A DNA stretch of 35,521 bases from Cyanobacteria bacterium M5B4 (lineage in GTDB: Bacteria > Cyanobacteriota > Cyanobacteriia > Pseudanabaenales > Pseudanabaenaceae): the NCBI GenBank assembly GCA_002861535.1, contig PHFO01000008.1:1-35521 (forward strand), given 5' to 3'. Each line of letters opens with the position of its first letter. Positions within the stretch are counted from its first letter, which is position 1. The position numbers and the translations under genes were made by a program. Under the pieces are notes generated by a model. The model saw nothing but the letters and a program-made list of their open reading frames with translations. It had not been told where the DNA came from and did not search any database. This document shows, piece by piece, positions 13,746 to 22,220 of the stretch.

Positions 13746-14705
13746 ATGGAAACATTAGTCCCAACTACAGTATTAACAGGCTATTTAGGAGCCGGAAAGA
13801 CCACACTGCTAAATCGAATCCTTACCCATGAGCATGGCAAAAAAGTTGCTGTGATTGTCAATGAATTTGGGGAAGTCGGTATTGATCATCAGTTAGTTAT
13901 CAATGCCGATGAAGAAGTATTTGAAATGAACAATGGCTGTATCTGTTGTACAGTGAGGGGCGATTTAATTCGTATTATTAACAATCTGATGCGTCGCCGT
14001 CATAAGTTCGATCATCTCCTAATTGAGACTACGGGTTTAGCCGATCCTGGTCCTGTCATTCAGACTTTTTTTGTAGATGAAGACATCCGACAGCGGGTGG
14101 CTTTAGATGCCGTTATCACAGTGATCGATGCTAAACATGTCTGGCAACATTGGGATAGTGATGAAGTTAAAGAGCAGATTGCTTTTGCTGATATTATTTT
14201 AATCAACAAGACCGATTTAGTAACAACAGCAGATTTGACAAATCTGGAAGACCGTATCCGGCAAATGAATGCTTTGTCTAAGATTTATCGTTGCCAAAAT
14301 GCTGAGATTGCCATCGATCGTTTGTTGGATGTCGGTGCTTTTAACTTGGAGCGGGCGCTATCCATCGATCCTGACTTTTTGACCTCAGACCATGACCACG
14401 ACCATGAAGAAGATGTTTCTTCCGTGGCTTTAGTAGAACAGGGAGCAGTAGATTTAGAAAGATTGAACAACTGGTTAGGAGAACTACTGCAAACTAATGG
14501 TTCTAATATCTTTCGTATGAAGGGCATCTTAAATATTGACCAACAGGAGGAACGTTTTGTCTTTCAAGGCGTACATATGATGTTTGACGGCAGACCCGAT
14601 CGCCCTTGGCAGCCTGGAGAAGTGCGTAAAAATGAGATTGTCTTTATTGGGCGTGACCTCGATCGGGAAGGATTAACACGATCGTTTCGTGCTTGTCTAG
14701 TTTAA
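13746..14705 (+). CDS. CobW/COG0523-family metal-chaperone GTPase
   Basis: A 319-residue G3E GTPase. The Walker A is GYLGAGKT (residues 12-19), the metal-binding CxCC is Cys65-Ile-Cys67-Cys68 in NNGCICC, the Walker B-like region is LLIETTGLADP, and the guanine-specificity motif is NKTD near residue 154. The conserved C-terminal CobW domain starts around residue 235. A histidine/aspartate stretch (SDHDHDHEED, about 215-225) lies before it and could bind zinc or cobalt. COG0523 proteins deliver zinc, cobalt or nickel to client enzymes. The window also has cbiD/cbiF, but they are not adjacent, so a cobalamin role is only possible. No Zur-type palindrome was seen upstream. The 3' end overlaps the UbiB gene by 4 bases tail to tail. 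Confidence 0.93.
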   Translation: METLVPTTVLTGYLGAGKTTLLNRILTHEHGKKVAVIVNEFGEVGIDHQLVINADEEVFEMNNGCICCTVRGDLIRIINNLMRRRHKFDHLLIETTGLADPGPVIQTFFVDEDIRQRVALDAVITVIDAKHVWQHWDSDEVKEQIAFADIILINKTDLVTTADLTNLEDRIRQMNALSKIYRCQNAEIAIDRLLDVGAFNLERALSIDPDFLTSDHDHDHEEDVSSVALVEQGAVDLERLNNWLGELLQTNGSNIFRMKGILNIDQQEERFVFQGVHMMFDGRPDRPWQPGEVRKNEIVFIGRDLDREGLTRSFRACLV

Positions 14706-16384
14706 TCCTCGGCTAACTTTTCTAGTCTTTCTCTTAGGTTTAGAGTTAATAACAGACGTAAAACTATCAACAGGGCAAAGCTACCGATGCAAAACAAGAG
14801 AATTATCCATCCCAGGTAACTGCCCTTTCCTAAAAGTAATAACAAAACAGCAATAGCAAAACTGAATCCTGCCAAACAGATATAAACTAGGGACTTGAGG
14901 GCAAGGTTCATTCGTTTTAACAGTCTTTCAGTTTCCAGGGAACGGATTTGTATTTCTAGTTCTCCTCGTTCTAGTCTTTCTTCTAGTTTTAATATCATTA
15001 ACTCGGAACGGGAAGGTTGATTCAAACGATGACTAATAAACGATCGGGTTTGTTTGAACAACTCACTAACTAAATTACCTTTATTTTGGGAGGCAATACT
15101 CTGGACAAAGGGCTGAGCAGCTGCCGTCAAGTTATATTCTGGATCGAGGATGCGGGCAAGACCATCGAGGGTTGCTAAAGACTTGAGAATGTAGGTCATC
15201 TTAGCAGGTAAACGAAAGGGTTGTTGTTCAAATACGGCATAAATTTCCCGTTTGATCGCTTCAAATTCCTGGATGTTGATCGGTTTTTCTGTAAACTTGT
15301 CTAACACAAATTTGAGTAACCGTTTTACCGGTGCCATATCACTGACTGGCTCTAACAATCCCATCCCTGTTAGAGTATTAATTACTTCGTTAGTATCCTT
15401 TTTTAAGACAGCAAAAAATGTTTTTACCATTTGCTCTTTACTGAGGGAGGGCACTTCTGCCATCATGCCGAAATCGTAAAAGATTAACTCCCCTTTTTTA
15501 CTAACAGCAATATTGCCGGGATGGGGGTCGGCATGGAAAAAACCATCCTGTAACAATTGCCGCAAATAACAGTAAATACCAAACTGATTTATCTCTTTAG
15601 GATCAATGTCGCAAGCCTCTAGCGCCGCCCGATCGTCTACCTTTATCCCTGGTACATATTCTAAGGTCAAAACTTTAGAAGTTGAGTATTGCCAATAAAC
15701 TTTGGGGATAATTACTCGTGGTTGGTCTTGAAAATTTTGGCGGAACCGATCGGCGTTTTTGCCCTCTTGGAGATAGTCGATTTCTTGGAATAACACTGTG
15801 AAAAATTCTTGATAAATTTCTTGTAGCTGCCATCGTTTGAACCAGCCCAACTTACGGAATAAATCTAGTAGCTTTTGAATCGCCAAATAATCTAATTCAA
15901 ATAATTTCTTTAAGCCAGGGCGCTGGATTTTTACTACTACTTCTTCCCCTGTATGTAATCTTGCTTTGTGTACTTGTCCTAAACTGGCAGAAGCTAAAGG
16001 TTCAGGGCTAAAATCTCGGTAAATGCTAAACAAAGGTTTGCCTAATTCTAATTCTACGATCGTGTGGGCTTCCTCGTTATTAAAGGGAGGAACACGGTCT
16101 TGTAATTGGGAGAATGCTTCTATGTATTCCTTGGGTAAAAGATCAATCCTGGTTGAAAGAGACTGACCAATCTTGATAAAGACAGGACCAAGTTCTAACA
16201 TCTGTTTGACAAGCCAGCTTGAACGACGCTGACGGCATTCGCTGGATTTATCGCCCCGCAAATTATCCCACCATAAAAGAAAGATAAAAGAAAAGACCGC
16301 AGTAAAAACATCGATCTGACGGGAAATCTGACTATAACGTTGTCTTTGCCAGCGTAGCGGTCGGGGAGAGGGCTTAGTTAACAT
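14702..16384 (-). CDS. UbiB/AarF (ABC1/ADCK) family atypical kinase
   Basis: A 560-residue membrane-associated atypical kinase. The family signature KIGQSLSTR (the KxGQ motif) lies near residue 71. The alanine-rich nucleotide loop ASASLGQVHKA is near 131, with VVKIQRPG near 148. The catalytic HADPHPGN is near 281, and the metal-binding YDFGMM follows. Two hydrophobic helices near the C-terminus (about 495-520 and 522-545) anchor it. Cyanobacteria carry several such proteins, thought to act in prenyl-quinone or lipid metabolism, and plastid homologues (ABC1K) act in plastoquinone/tocopherol homeostasis. It faces the divergently transcribed cbiD across less than 100 bases. Confidence 0.93.
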   Translation of the reverse strand: MLTKPSPRPLRWQRQRYSQISRQIDVFTAVFSFIFLLWWDNLRGDKSSECRQRRSSWLVKQMLELGPVFIKIGQSLSTRIDLLPKEYIEAFSQLQDRVPPFNNEEAHTIVELELGKPLFSIYRDFSPEPLASASLGQVHKARLHTGEEVVVKIQRPGLKKLFELDYLAIQKLLDLFRKLGWFKRWQLQEIYQEFFTVLFQEIDYLQEGKNADRFRQNFQDQPRVIIPKVYWQYSTSKVLTLEYVPGIKVDDRAALEACDIDPKEINQFGIYCYLRQLLQDGFFHADPHPGNIAVSKKGELIFYDFGMMAEVPSLSKEQMVKTFFAVLKKDTNEVINTLTGMGLLEPVSDMAPVKRLLKFVLDKFTEKPINIQEFEAIKREIYAVFEQQPFRLPAKMTYILKSLATLDGLARILDPEYNLTAAAQPFVQSIASQNKGNLVSELFKQTRSFISHRLNQPSRSELMILKLEERLERGELEIQIRSLETERLLKRMNLALKSLVYICLAGFSFAIAVLLLLLGKGSYLGWIILLFCIGSFALLIVLRLLLTLNLRERLEKLAED

Positions 16385-16471
16385 ATCTATACGTTACCAC
16401 TGGCAATAATTTAACTTAAATTTGTGCCTTTATGCCACAATTATATTGCTTCAAAAATCCGATCGGTGTTG

Positions 16472-17518
16472 ATGAAAACTGGTTATACTCTGCCTGTATT
16501 TGCTATTGCTAGTGCCAAAGCAGCTTTACTTTATCTCTTAGGAGAACACCATAATCAAGTAACATTAAACCTACTAGAGGCGGGCAGGGGAAATATCCCG
16601 ATCGCGCAATTACTACCTATCGATAGGTATACCTGTTTAGGCATGTCGATTAGTGAGCCTGGGGACAACTTAGATTTAACAGCAGGCATAGCAGTATGGG
16701 CATGGGTACAAATAACAGAAACTAACAATCCCTGCCCTCGGTATGTATTAGAAGCAGGGGAAGGAATTGGTAAGAAATCTACAGGAGAGCCGGCAATTTA
16801 CCAGTTAACTTACAAACTAGCAGATGCAAATCTGTTACCCCTGATTCCCCCCTACCGATCGGTGACAATTCGTTTTATTTTGCCAGAAGGGAGAGAAATT
16901 GCCAAGCGTACTTCTAATCAAGCCTTTGGCATTTTAGAAGGGCTTTCTTTACTGGGAACTACTGCTATTGCCCATCCTTTGTCAGTAGAGGAAAAATTAG
17001 AAGAATTTCGCTGGGATTTGCAATCTAAAGCCCAATCTAATCAAGAAATAGTATTTTATATCGGTGCTAACAGTCAGCAAGTAGCAAAGAATTTGGGCTA
17101 TTTAGATAGTCAGCTAGTCCAAACAGCGAATTGGATTGGCGTTTTGTTGGTAGAAGCAGCTTTGTTAGCGGTTAAGTCCCTAGTAATAATTGGTTATCAC
17201 GGTAAACTGCTTAAGTTGGCGGGGGGGATTTTTAATACTTCTAGTCATATTGCTGATGCCCGTATTGATATTTTAGTTAACTGTGCTGTAAGGAATAAAT
17301 TACCGATCGATGTAATTAACAAAATTGCCGAGATGGCAACGGCAGAAGCGGTACATGATTACCTCAAGTTATGCCAATATGACCAAATCATCTTTCAAGA
17401 TTTAACTGACTGCATCACTCGAAAATCCCAGGACTATATCTACAAATATACAGAAAAACAAATAGCAATTAAGACTATTCTATGCGATCGTCAGGGAAAT
17501 TTAGTTCTAAAGCCATGA
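16472..17518 (+). CDS. cbiD: Cobalt-precorrin-5B C1-methyltransferase CbiD
   Basis: CbiD methylates C1 of the corrin ring in the anaerobic (cobalt-early) route to cobalamin. The protein of 348 residues starts MKTGYTLPVFAIASAKAAL at the ATG at 16472, the usual CbiD opening. The frame is open 16 codons upstream but without family similarity. The internal GLSLLGTTAIAHPLS (family GTSGIVHPxS) is near residue 155, and GGIFNTSSHIADAR, near 252, resembles the cobalt-route segment of the family. Its last bases overlap the start of cbiF (ATGA), so the two are co-translated. No cobalamin riboswitch fits in the short leader between it and the UbiB gene. Confidence 0.93.
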   Translation: MKTGYTLPVFAIASAKAALLYLLGEHHNQVTLNLLEAGRGNIPIAQLLPIDRYTCLGMSISEPGDNLDLTAGIAVWAWVQITETNNPCPRYVLEAGEGIGKKSTGEPAIYQLTYKLADANLLPLIPPYRSVTIRFILPEGREIAKRTSNQAFGILEGLSLLGTTAIAHPLSVEEKLEEFRWDLQSKAQSNQEIVFYIGANSQQVAKNLGYLDSQLVQTANWIGVLLVEAALLAVKSLVIIGYHGKLLKLAGGIFNTSSHIADARIDILVNCAVRNKLPIDVINKIAEMATAEAVHDYLKLCQYDQIIFQDLTDCITRKSQDYIYKYTEKQIAIKTILCDRQGNLVLKP

Positions 17519-18246
17519 AGCCAATTTATTTTGTCGGTGCTGGTCCTGGGGATGCCGAACTAATTACAGTTAAGGGGAAAAATTTACTCCAACAAGCGGA
17601 TGTTGTCATTTACACTAACTCCCTTATTCCTGACCAAATACTTGCCTATTGCCGATCATCTGTTGAGCTAATTCCTAGTCTTGATCTATCCCTAGAAACA
17701 ATGATAGAAATGATGATTACCCATGCTACAAACGATCGGTTAGTAGTACGGTTACATGACGGTGATCCATCTTTATTTAGCACGATCGGGGAGCAAATAA
17801 ACCTCCTCAATCAGGCAGGAATACCAATAGAAGTTATTCCAGGAGTGAGTGCCTTTCAGTTGGCAGCTGCCCGCCTTAAAACCGAATTAACCGTACCGGA
17901 GTTAGTCCAGACTATTATTCTCACCCGTGCCAGCGGCAGAACAAAAGTACCGGAAAAAGAAGCCCTGATGGAGTTAGCAAAACACCGCGCTTCTCTGTGT
18001 TTGTATTTGAGTGCCAAACATATACATCAGGCTCAATTAGAATTATTAGAACATTATCCCCAAGATACACCGGTAGCTATTTGTTACCATCTGGGCTGGG
18101 AGGATGAAATCATCAAACTGACTACTTTAGACTGTTTGGCAACGGTTAGTTGTGCTATGAATTTGTCCCGATCGGTTCTTTATATTATTAGTCCTGCCCT
18201 CAAACAAGAACAAAACCGATCGCAGTTATATCAACAACTCCAATAG
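17515..18246 (+). CDS. cbiF: Cobalt-precorrin-4 C11-methyltransferase CbiF/CobM
   Basis: A SAM-dependent tetrapyrrole methylase of 243 residues that methylates C11 of precorrin-4 in cobalamin synthesis. Family motifs are IYFVGAGPGDAELIT at the N-terminus, RLHDGDPSLFSTIGEQ near residue 79, PGVSAFQLAAARL near 104, and LTRASGRTKVPEKE near 141, typical of CbiF/CobM. I take the ATG at 17515, which overlaps the cbiD stop as ATGA. Eleven extra upstream codons in frame lie inside cbiD and are not family-like. The gene ends 6 bases before the end of the convergent VOC gene. Confidence 0.93.
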   Translation: MKPIYFVGAGPGDAELITVKGKNLLQQADVVIYTNSLIPDQILAYCRSSVELIPSLDLSLETMIEMMITHATNDRLVVRLHDGDPSLFSTIGEQINLLNQAGIPIEVIPGVSAFQLAAARLKTELTVPELVQTIILTRASGRTKVPEKEALMELAKHRASLCLYLSAKHIHQAQLELLEHYPQDTPVAICYHLGWEDEIIKLTTLDCLATVSCAMNLSRSVLYIISPALKQEQNRSQLYQQLQ

Positions 18247-18252
18247 AGGACA

Positions 18253-18755
18253 TTACCGATTTCTGCCACTACTAATCTCCGCAATTTCAATAATATTACC
18301 CCGACTATCCTTTACCCAGAAGACCAAGGGGTTATCACTTTTAACCTTATGTTTCAGTTTTAGTTTTTGTACCCTTAATAAAATTTTTTCGATACAATCC
18401 CGATCGAAACAAACATGACGATCGCGGTTATCTACCCTGTAGGCTCCACTAACAATATGGATTTGGGTATTTTTTTTAATTGATACCACACTCCATCGGG
18501 CATTTTTTGACTGAAATCTGTAGGAATATAGAGGGGATCAAGGGAGGGAATACCCTGATTATAGCCATAATATTGCAGGGGGATTTTAGCGATCGACAGT
18601 CTTAAAATCCCTTCGTATAATTCCTTAGCTTGCTCCAAATTCGACACCATGACTGTGTAAACTTTAGGGGCACTACTTAAAAACATCCACATTGCTACCC
18701 CGTAGGTAATTAGTAACATTACCATGATGCTCTGGGTCGAAAATAATCCCTCCAT
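18253..18755 (-). CDS. VOC/glyoxalase-fold membrane-anchored protein, apparent frameshift
   Basis: Two leftward frames (18755 to about 18470, and about 18477 to 18253) make one protein of about 167 residues. It has an N-terminal membrane helix (IMVMLLITYGVAMWMFL), then a vicinal-oxygen-chelate fold: KVYTVMVSNLEQAKELYEGIL, DGVWYQLKK, then HVCFDRDCIEKIL and FWVKDSRGNIIEIAE, where the last segment usually holds the metal Glu. The break lies in a run of eight A on the coding strand (T run at 18470-18477), and one extra A would restore the frame. This could be a sequencing error, a real mutation, or slippage on the A-run that gives both products. Ligand or substrate is unknown. Confidence 0.65.
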
Positions 18756-18787
18756 CCGATCGGTTCCTAAAATTTATGTAGGCACTA

Positions 18788-18804
18788 TGATACCATCGGT
18801 ATCA
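18788..18804. promoter_or_regulatory. Perfect palindrome upstream of the YIP1 gene, possible operator
   Basis: TGATACC-ATC-GGTATCA is a perfect 7-base inverted repeat with a 3-base spacer. It lies in the 66-base gap between the divergent VOC and YIP1 genes, 17 bases before the YIP1 start. The size and symmetry suit a dimeric repressor site controlling one or both genes. No regulator is identified, and chance is possible. Confidence 0.35.
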
Positions 18805-18821
18805 AGTTCACTGCCCAGATT

Positions 18822-19364
18822 ATGCTTCCCCTTTTTACTCTGTTAGATGACATCTACGGTGTTTTGTTTCTGCCCCAAACAACATTGACAGCCCTGCGTG
18901 ACCGATCGGTGGCTTTCGCGGGCGCATTGATTATTGTGGGAGTAAATATTTTGGAAGCCCTGCGCCAGGGTATAGATACTCTTCTAACCACAATTTTAGC
19001 CAGTTTGGTGACCTGGTTTCTGTTTTCCTATCTACTAGAACGTCTGGGTCATGCCCTGGGTAAAGAGGTAAACCTCAATCGGCTGTTGGGATTGACCGGT
19101 TTTTCTAGTCTGCCTTGGATATTTTTTGCCCCTGCCTTAAATTTGGGGGGCAGTTTAGGCACAATTCTTGCCCTGGCAGTGGTGGCATGGTTTTTGACCT
19201 GGCAAGTCTGGGCGGTAGCAATTGCCCTCGAAGCTCAAGTAGTTAGGGTGATCACCCTCATCCCCCTAGCCTTTGCTGGAAGTTTGGTCAGTATCACCAT
19301 TTTGATCAAGAGTTTTAGTACTCTTTCGGAGATCGGAAATCTTCTCCATCTCCCGCAGGTATAA
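18822..19364 (+). CDS. YIP1-family integral membrane protein
   Basis: A 180-residue hydrophobic protein with about five membrane helices, matching the YIP1 domain pattern: an N-terminal FLPQTTLTALRDRSVAFAG, then a helix pair, SYLLERLGHALGKEVNLNRLLGLTGFSSLPWIFFAP, and two more helices. In eukaryotes Yip1 proteins act in membrane traffic. The bacterial role is unknown. The last 99 bases overlap the 3' end of the adenylate cyclase gene on the other strand, an unusually long tail-to-tail overlap. The C-terminus after the last helix (FSTLSEIGNLLHLPQV) lies in this overlap. Confidence 0.75.
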   Translation: MLPLFTLLDDIYGVLFLPQTTLTALRDRSVAFAGALIIVGVNILEALRQGIDTLLTTILASLVTWFLFSYLLERLGHALGKEVNLNRLLGLTGFSSLPWIFFAPALNLGGSLGTILALAVVAWFLTWQVWAVAIALEAQVVRVITLIPLAFAGSLVSITILIKSFSTLSEIGNLLHLPQV

Positions 19365-20325
19365 CTCTAAATCACTGAAAGTGCCCATGTAGGCGGTGAG
19401 GGGTTCGTCATAGTTTTTCGCCGGTACACGGTGGCGGGCAAAATTTAATAGCCTCGATCGGGGCACGTTGTTAAAGGTCTCTTCCCCCAGGGCAACATCT
19501 ACCCCCACTTCCTTAGTGGAAGACTCCAACCGGAAGGCGGCATTGACTGAATCCCCTAAAGCGGTATACTCCGGTCTCCCACCGGCGCTCATCTGTCCCA
19601 CGATCGCTGGTCCTGTGTTGATCCCCGCCCCAATTTTTAATCTGAAGTAGGGTAAAGCGATCGTTGAGGGCATCACTGACGCGGTAAAGGTCGTAGAGTG
19701 CCCGCAATACCAGCAAAACTTCTTTGGGATTGACGCTTTCCTCATTCCCTGCTACCCCTTCATGGATCCAAACCGCCATGATGGCATCGCCGATATATTT
19801 GTCTGCCCCACTGCCATAGCGCTGTAAAATCTTCCAGGCTTCGCTAAACCACTTGCCGATCACCTGGGAGAGCAATTGCTCCTGGAGCAGTTGGGTCAGC
19901 TTTGTGTAGTTGCGAATATCTATTACTAGAGCCGTGATCAGTCTTTTTTTCTGTAACATCACAGTAGAATGATCGCCGTAGCGAAATACTTCCCCTACTT
20001 CCGCTTTATGTTGCTCTTGGGTGTCTGGACAAATAAGGCGCATTTGAGTAGTGCCAAGGGCAATTCTATCGTTGTGTTTTAGTTGGACAGGAATACTAAT
20101 TCTTTTGCCATTGACAAAAGAACCGTTCATACTTCCTAAATCAATTAAATAAAAAGTTCCTGGTTCCATGCTCTGAATGACAGCATGATTGGATGAACAA
20201 TAACGATCTTTCATGACGATGTCGTTATTATCTGCCCTGCCTAAAGTCCAGAAAGACGCGTTTGTCAGGAAGAAAGTCGTCTCTCGCCCCTCTTGCTCAA
20301 TAATTAGATGGGGGTTTTGATTCAT
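19266..20325 (-). CDS. FHA-domain class III adenylate cyclase (Cya1-like), apparent frameshift
   Basis: An FHA-cyclase of about 353 residues, the architecture of Cya1 (Slr1991) of Synechocystis. The FHA domain covers about residues 1-100 (FWTLGRADNNDIVM, NHAVI, GSMNGSFVNGKRI). The class III catalytic domain follows: first metal Asp in LVIDIRNYTK, then DKYIGDAIMAVW with substrate Lys and second metal Asp, then, in the shifted frame, GAGINTGPAIVG and YTALGDSVNAAFRLES. All catalytic parts are present, but the frames change around 19638-19650, where one base appears extra (or two missing). Joined, it should make cAMP; read as given, it stops without the second half of the active site. Its 3' end overlaps the YIP1 gene by 99 bases. 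Confidence 0.8.
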
Positions 20326-20380
20326 AGGCTAGGTTAAAAGTTTACAAGTTGGTATCAAAATTCATAATATCACGACATCT

Positions 20381-21049
20381 CTAGGCAGAAATGAGCATAA
20401 ATACACCGAAGGCAAAAAGGCTATCTGTTACTAGGGTGAACAAAATTGCTCCGGCAAAGACATAGCGATCGATGCTCTTTGTTGTCATTACTGCCTTAGC
20501 TAACCAACCTAAACTCAGGGCTAAAATTATCCCTAAGCCTAACCCCCAAGGCGTTTGGATGCGGGCAAAGGCATCATAGAGGGCTGTAGTAACTTCTGGC
20601 TGTTCGGGGTCCAAATTTGCCAGCACCCGCCAAGTAGGAAGTAGGTCTGTTAACCAAAAGTAAATATCGGTCACGATCGTGCCCCAGAGCGAGCCCAGGT
20701 AAAAGCTACTGCCTACACGGTAGCGCGAATGCCCCAAGCCCCACAGGGCAAAGGGTAGGGCTATGGCTTCCATGGGCAAGTGCCACAGGGGTTCCAGTCG
20801 ATACCAGCCCCAGTAGAGAGAGCCACAAAACCAAGTTAAGGCAAAGCCCCATATTAAGCTGCCCCAGGGCTGTTGCCATTTGGCGCTCAAGGACAACCAG
20901 CCCAAAGTCAGTGCTAAACTCATCCAGGGATAGGAACGCACCAGGGGCGCTTGCATAAAGACAGGAATTGTCACCAGTAAGCCGGCGACAACTACAAAGG
21001 ACAAGGATCGGGGAATACTAAAGGTACTGTTGCTAAAAAAAGTAATCAA
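20381..21049 (-). CDS. DUF3120 family cyanobacterial membrane protein
   Basis: A 222-residue protein with about six hydrophobic helices, matching DUF3120, a family found in cyanobacteria. The typical N-terminal segment is VAGLLVTIPVFMQAPLVRSY, followed by PWMSLALTLGWLSLS. The middle is tryptophan-rich (WGFALTWFCGSLYWGWYR), and a conserved LPTWRVLANLDPEQPE lies near residue 140. The function is unknown. It is upstream of the cyclase gene on the same strand with a 55-base gap, so a shared transcript is possible. A MITE-like repeat lies about 70 bases upstream of its start. Confidence 0.75.
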   Translation of the reverse strand: MITFFSNSTFSIPRSLSFVVVAGLLVTIPVFMQAPLVRSYPWMSLALTLGWLSLSAKWQQPWGSLIWGFALTWFCGSLYWGWYRLEPLWHLPMEAIALPFALWGLGHSRYRVGSSFYLGSLWGTIVTDIYFWLTDLLPTWRVLANLDPEQPEVTTALYDAFARIQTPWGLGLGIILALSLGWLAKAVMTTKSIDRYVFAGAILFTLVTDSLFAFGVFMLISA

Positions 21050-21121
21050 AGTATAAAAAAAATTAATATTTATTTACCAAATGTAACCTAAATTCCTAAA
21101 TGCGGTCAAGTTTGACCTGAT

Positions 21122-21233
21122 AGGACTTACGTTGCTTTTTCTGAAGCCCTCACCCTAGAGAGGGGACTAGAAAAAGTTGATCTACTTCTCTTCTCCCCCT
21201 TCGACAAGCTCAGGGGACCTCAGCGTAAGTCCT
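21122..21233. mobile_element. MITE-like element with terminal inverted repeats
   Basis: A 112-base non-coding element with perfect 10-base terminal inverted repeats: AGGACTTACG at 21122-21131 and CGTAAGTCCT at 21224-21233. The inner part is C/T-rich (GCCCTCACCCTAGAGAGG, CTTCTCCCCCTTCGACAAGC). Related fragments lie at 20-92, 7157-7236 and 26820-26892 in this window, so it is a dispersed family. It carries no transposase and would have to be mobilised in trans. A TA precedes the left repeat inside GATAGG, but the right flank is TG, so a clean target duplication is not seen. Confidence 0.75.
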
Positions 21234-21241
21234 GTTTGCTT

Positions 21242-21649
21242 CTAAATTTGATAGATACTAAATTGCGATCGTTGTTCTGGGGTCATCCGCAGGGGCTTGT
21301 GGCTCTGCCGATCGATGAATAGAGCTGTTTGGCTGGATGTGGCAATCAGGCGGTTTGCTTCGTTGTAAAAGTCCCCTACGATCGTGACGGAGGCGAAGCG
21401 AATTTCTTGACACCCCATTTCCAGACGCATAGTGTTGTGCAAATAAAGGGGGGCTTTATACTCGATCGTGAGGTCTGCCAAAATAGGCACTATGCCCTGT
21501 TCCAGGAGTCGGGGGATAGAGAAGCCCGCCCCCTCCAGGAGTAGCTGGCGTGCTTCTTCCAGCCAGCGCAGGTAGACCCCATTATTCACATGCCCCGCAA
21601 AATCAATCTGATGGGTAAAAATGGGGGCGCTATAGATCAATTTAGGCAC
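21242..21649 (-). CDS. Hot-dog-fold acyl-CoA thioesterase (4-hydroxybenzoyl-CoA thioesterase/YbgC type)
   Basis: A 135-residue single hot-dog-fold thioesterase. The active-site segment is HQIDFAGHVNNGVYLRWLEEAR with the catalytic Asp near residue 17, followed by the hot-dog helix. Later LTIEYKAPLY and FASVTIVGDFY form the beta-sheet. Members hydrolyse various acyl-CoAs; one cyanobacterial branch hydrolyses DHNA-CoA in phylloquinone synthesis. I cannot say which substrate this one uses. It overlaps the end of leuD by 8 bases and is probably co-translated with it. Confidence 0.85.
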   Translation of the reverse strand: MPKLIYSAPIFTHQIDFAGHVNNGVYLRWLEEARQLLLEGAGFSIPRLLEQGIVPILADLTIEYKAPLYLHNTMRLEMGCQEIRFASVTIVGDFYNEANRLIATSSQTALFIDRQSHKPLRMTPEQRSQFSIYQI

Positions 21650-22184
21650 CGATCATCCCAGTTTGGCGGGCGTAGGCGAATAGTCCGCCAGCGTCAATGA
21701 CGGGTTTCACTTCCCCTAGAGGTTGCAGGGCATAGCTCTTGCCCGTGGTTTCATTGATCAGTAAATTGCGAGCGAAGTCGATCGTGGCAAGGTGACCCGT
21801 CTCAAATAATTCACAGATGCGTTCTGGGCATTCCCAGGGATAAAGTTCGCCAGTGGCGGCACAATTGCGAAAGAAAATGCGGGCATAGGACTGGGCGACC
21901 ACCGCTTTGACCCCCGCAGCCCCAAGGGCAATGGGAGCATGTTCCCGGGACGAACCACAGCCAAAATTTTGTCCCGCAATCACGATCGGGTAAGCGGTCT
22001 TCAATTCCCCGGGGGCGATAAACTTGCCGTAGCGATCGGGCAAACCAATTAGGGCATAGCTACCCAACTTTTCGTATTCATCGGGCTTAGAAGGCACTAG
22101 AGTTAAATACTCAGCGGGAATAATTTGATCGGTGTCGATGTTATCGTCTACGACAAATACTGGTCCATGAATTGAATCTGTCAT
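21642..22184 (-). CDS. leuD: 3-isopropylmalate dehydratase small subunit LeuD
   Basis: LeuD is the swivel-domain small subunit that, with LeuC, isomerises 2- to 3-isopropylmalate in leucine synthesis in the cytoplasm. Signature segments are DNIDTDQIIPAEYL near the N-terminus, GQNFGCGSSREHAPIAL near residue 70, and FFRNCAATGELYPW near 102. I choose the ATG at 22184 (180 residues), which has a GAGAG about 8 bases upstream. An in-frame TTG seven codons earlier is a weaker choice. leuC is not in the window. It lies 36 bases after the Ser/Thr kinase gene and overlaps the thioesterase gene. Confidence 0.95.
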   Translation of the reverse strand: MTDSIHGPVFVVDDNIDTDQIIPAEYLTLVPSKPDEYEKLGSYALIGLPDRYGKFIAPGELKTAYPIVIAGQNFGCGSSREHAPIALGAAGVKAVVAQSYARIFFRNCAATGELYPWECPERICELFETGHLATIDFARNLLINETTGKSYALQPLGEVKPVIDAGGLFAYARQTGMIGA

Positions 22185-22220
22185 TATTCTGCTCTCAAAG
22201 TGCAACTATTATAGGCAAAA

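Noticed and set aside
16385-16471. Cobalamin riboswitch before cbiD
   Set aside because: The gap is under 90 bases and no B12-box-like sequence is seen.
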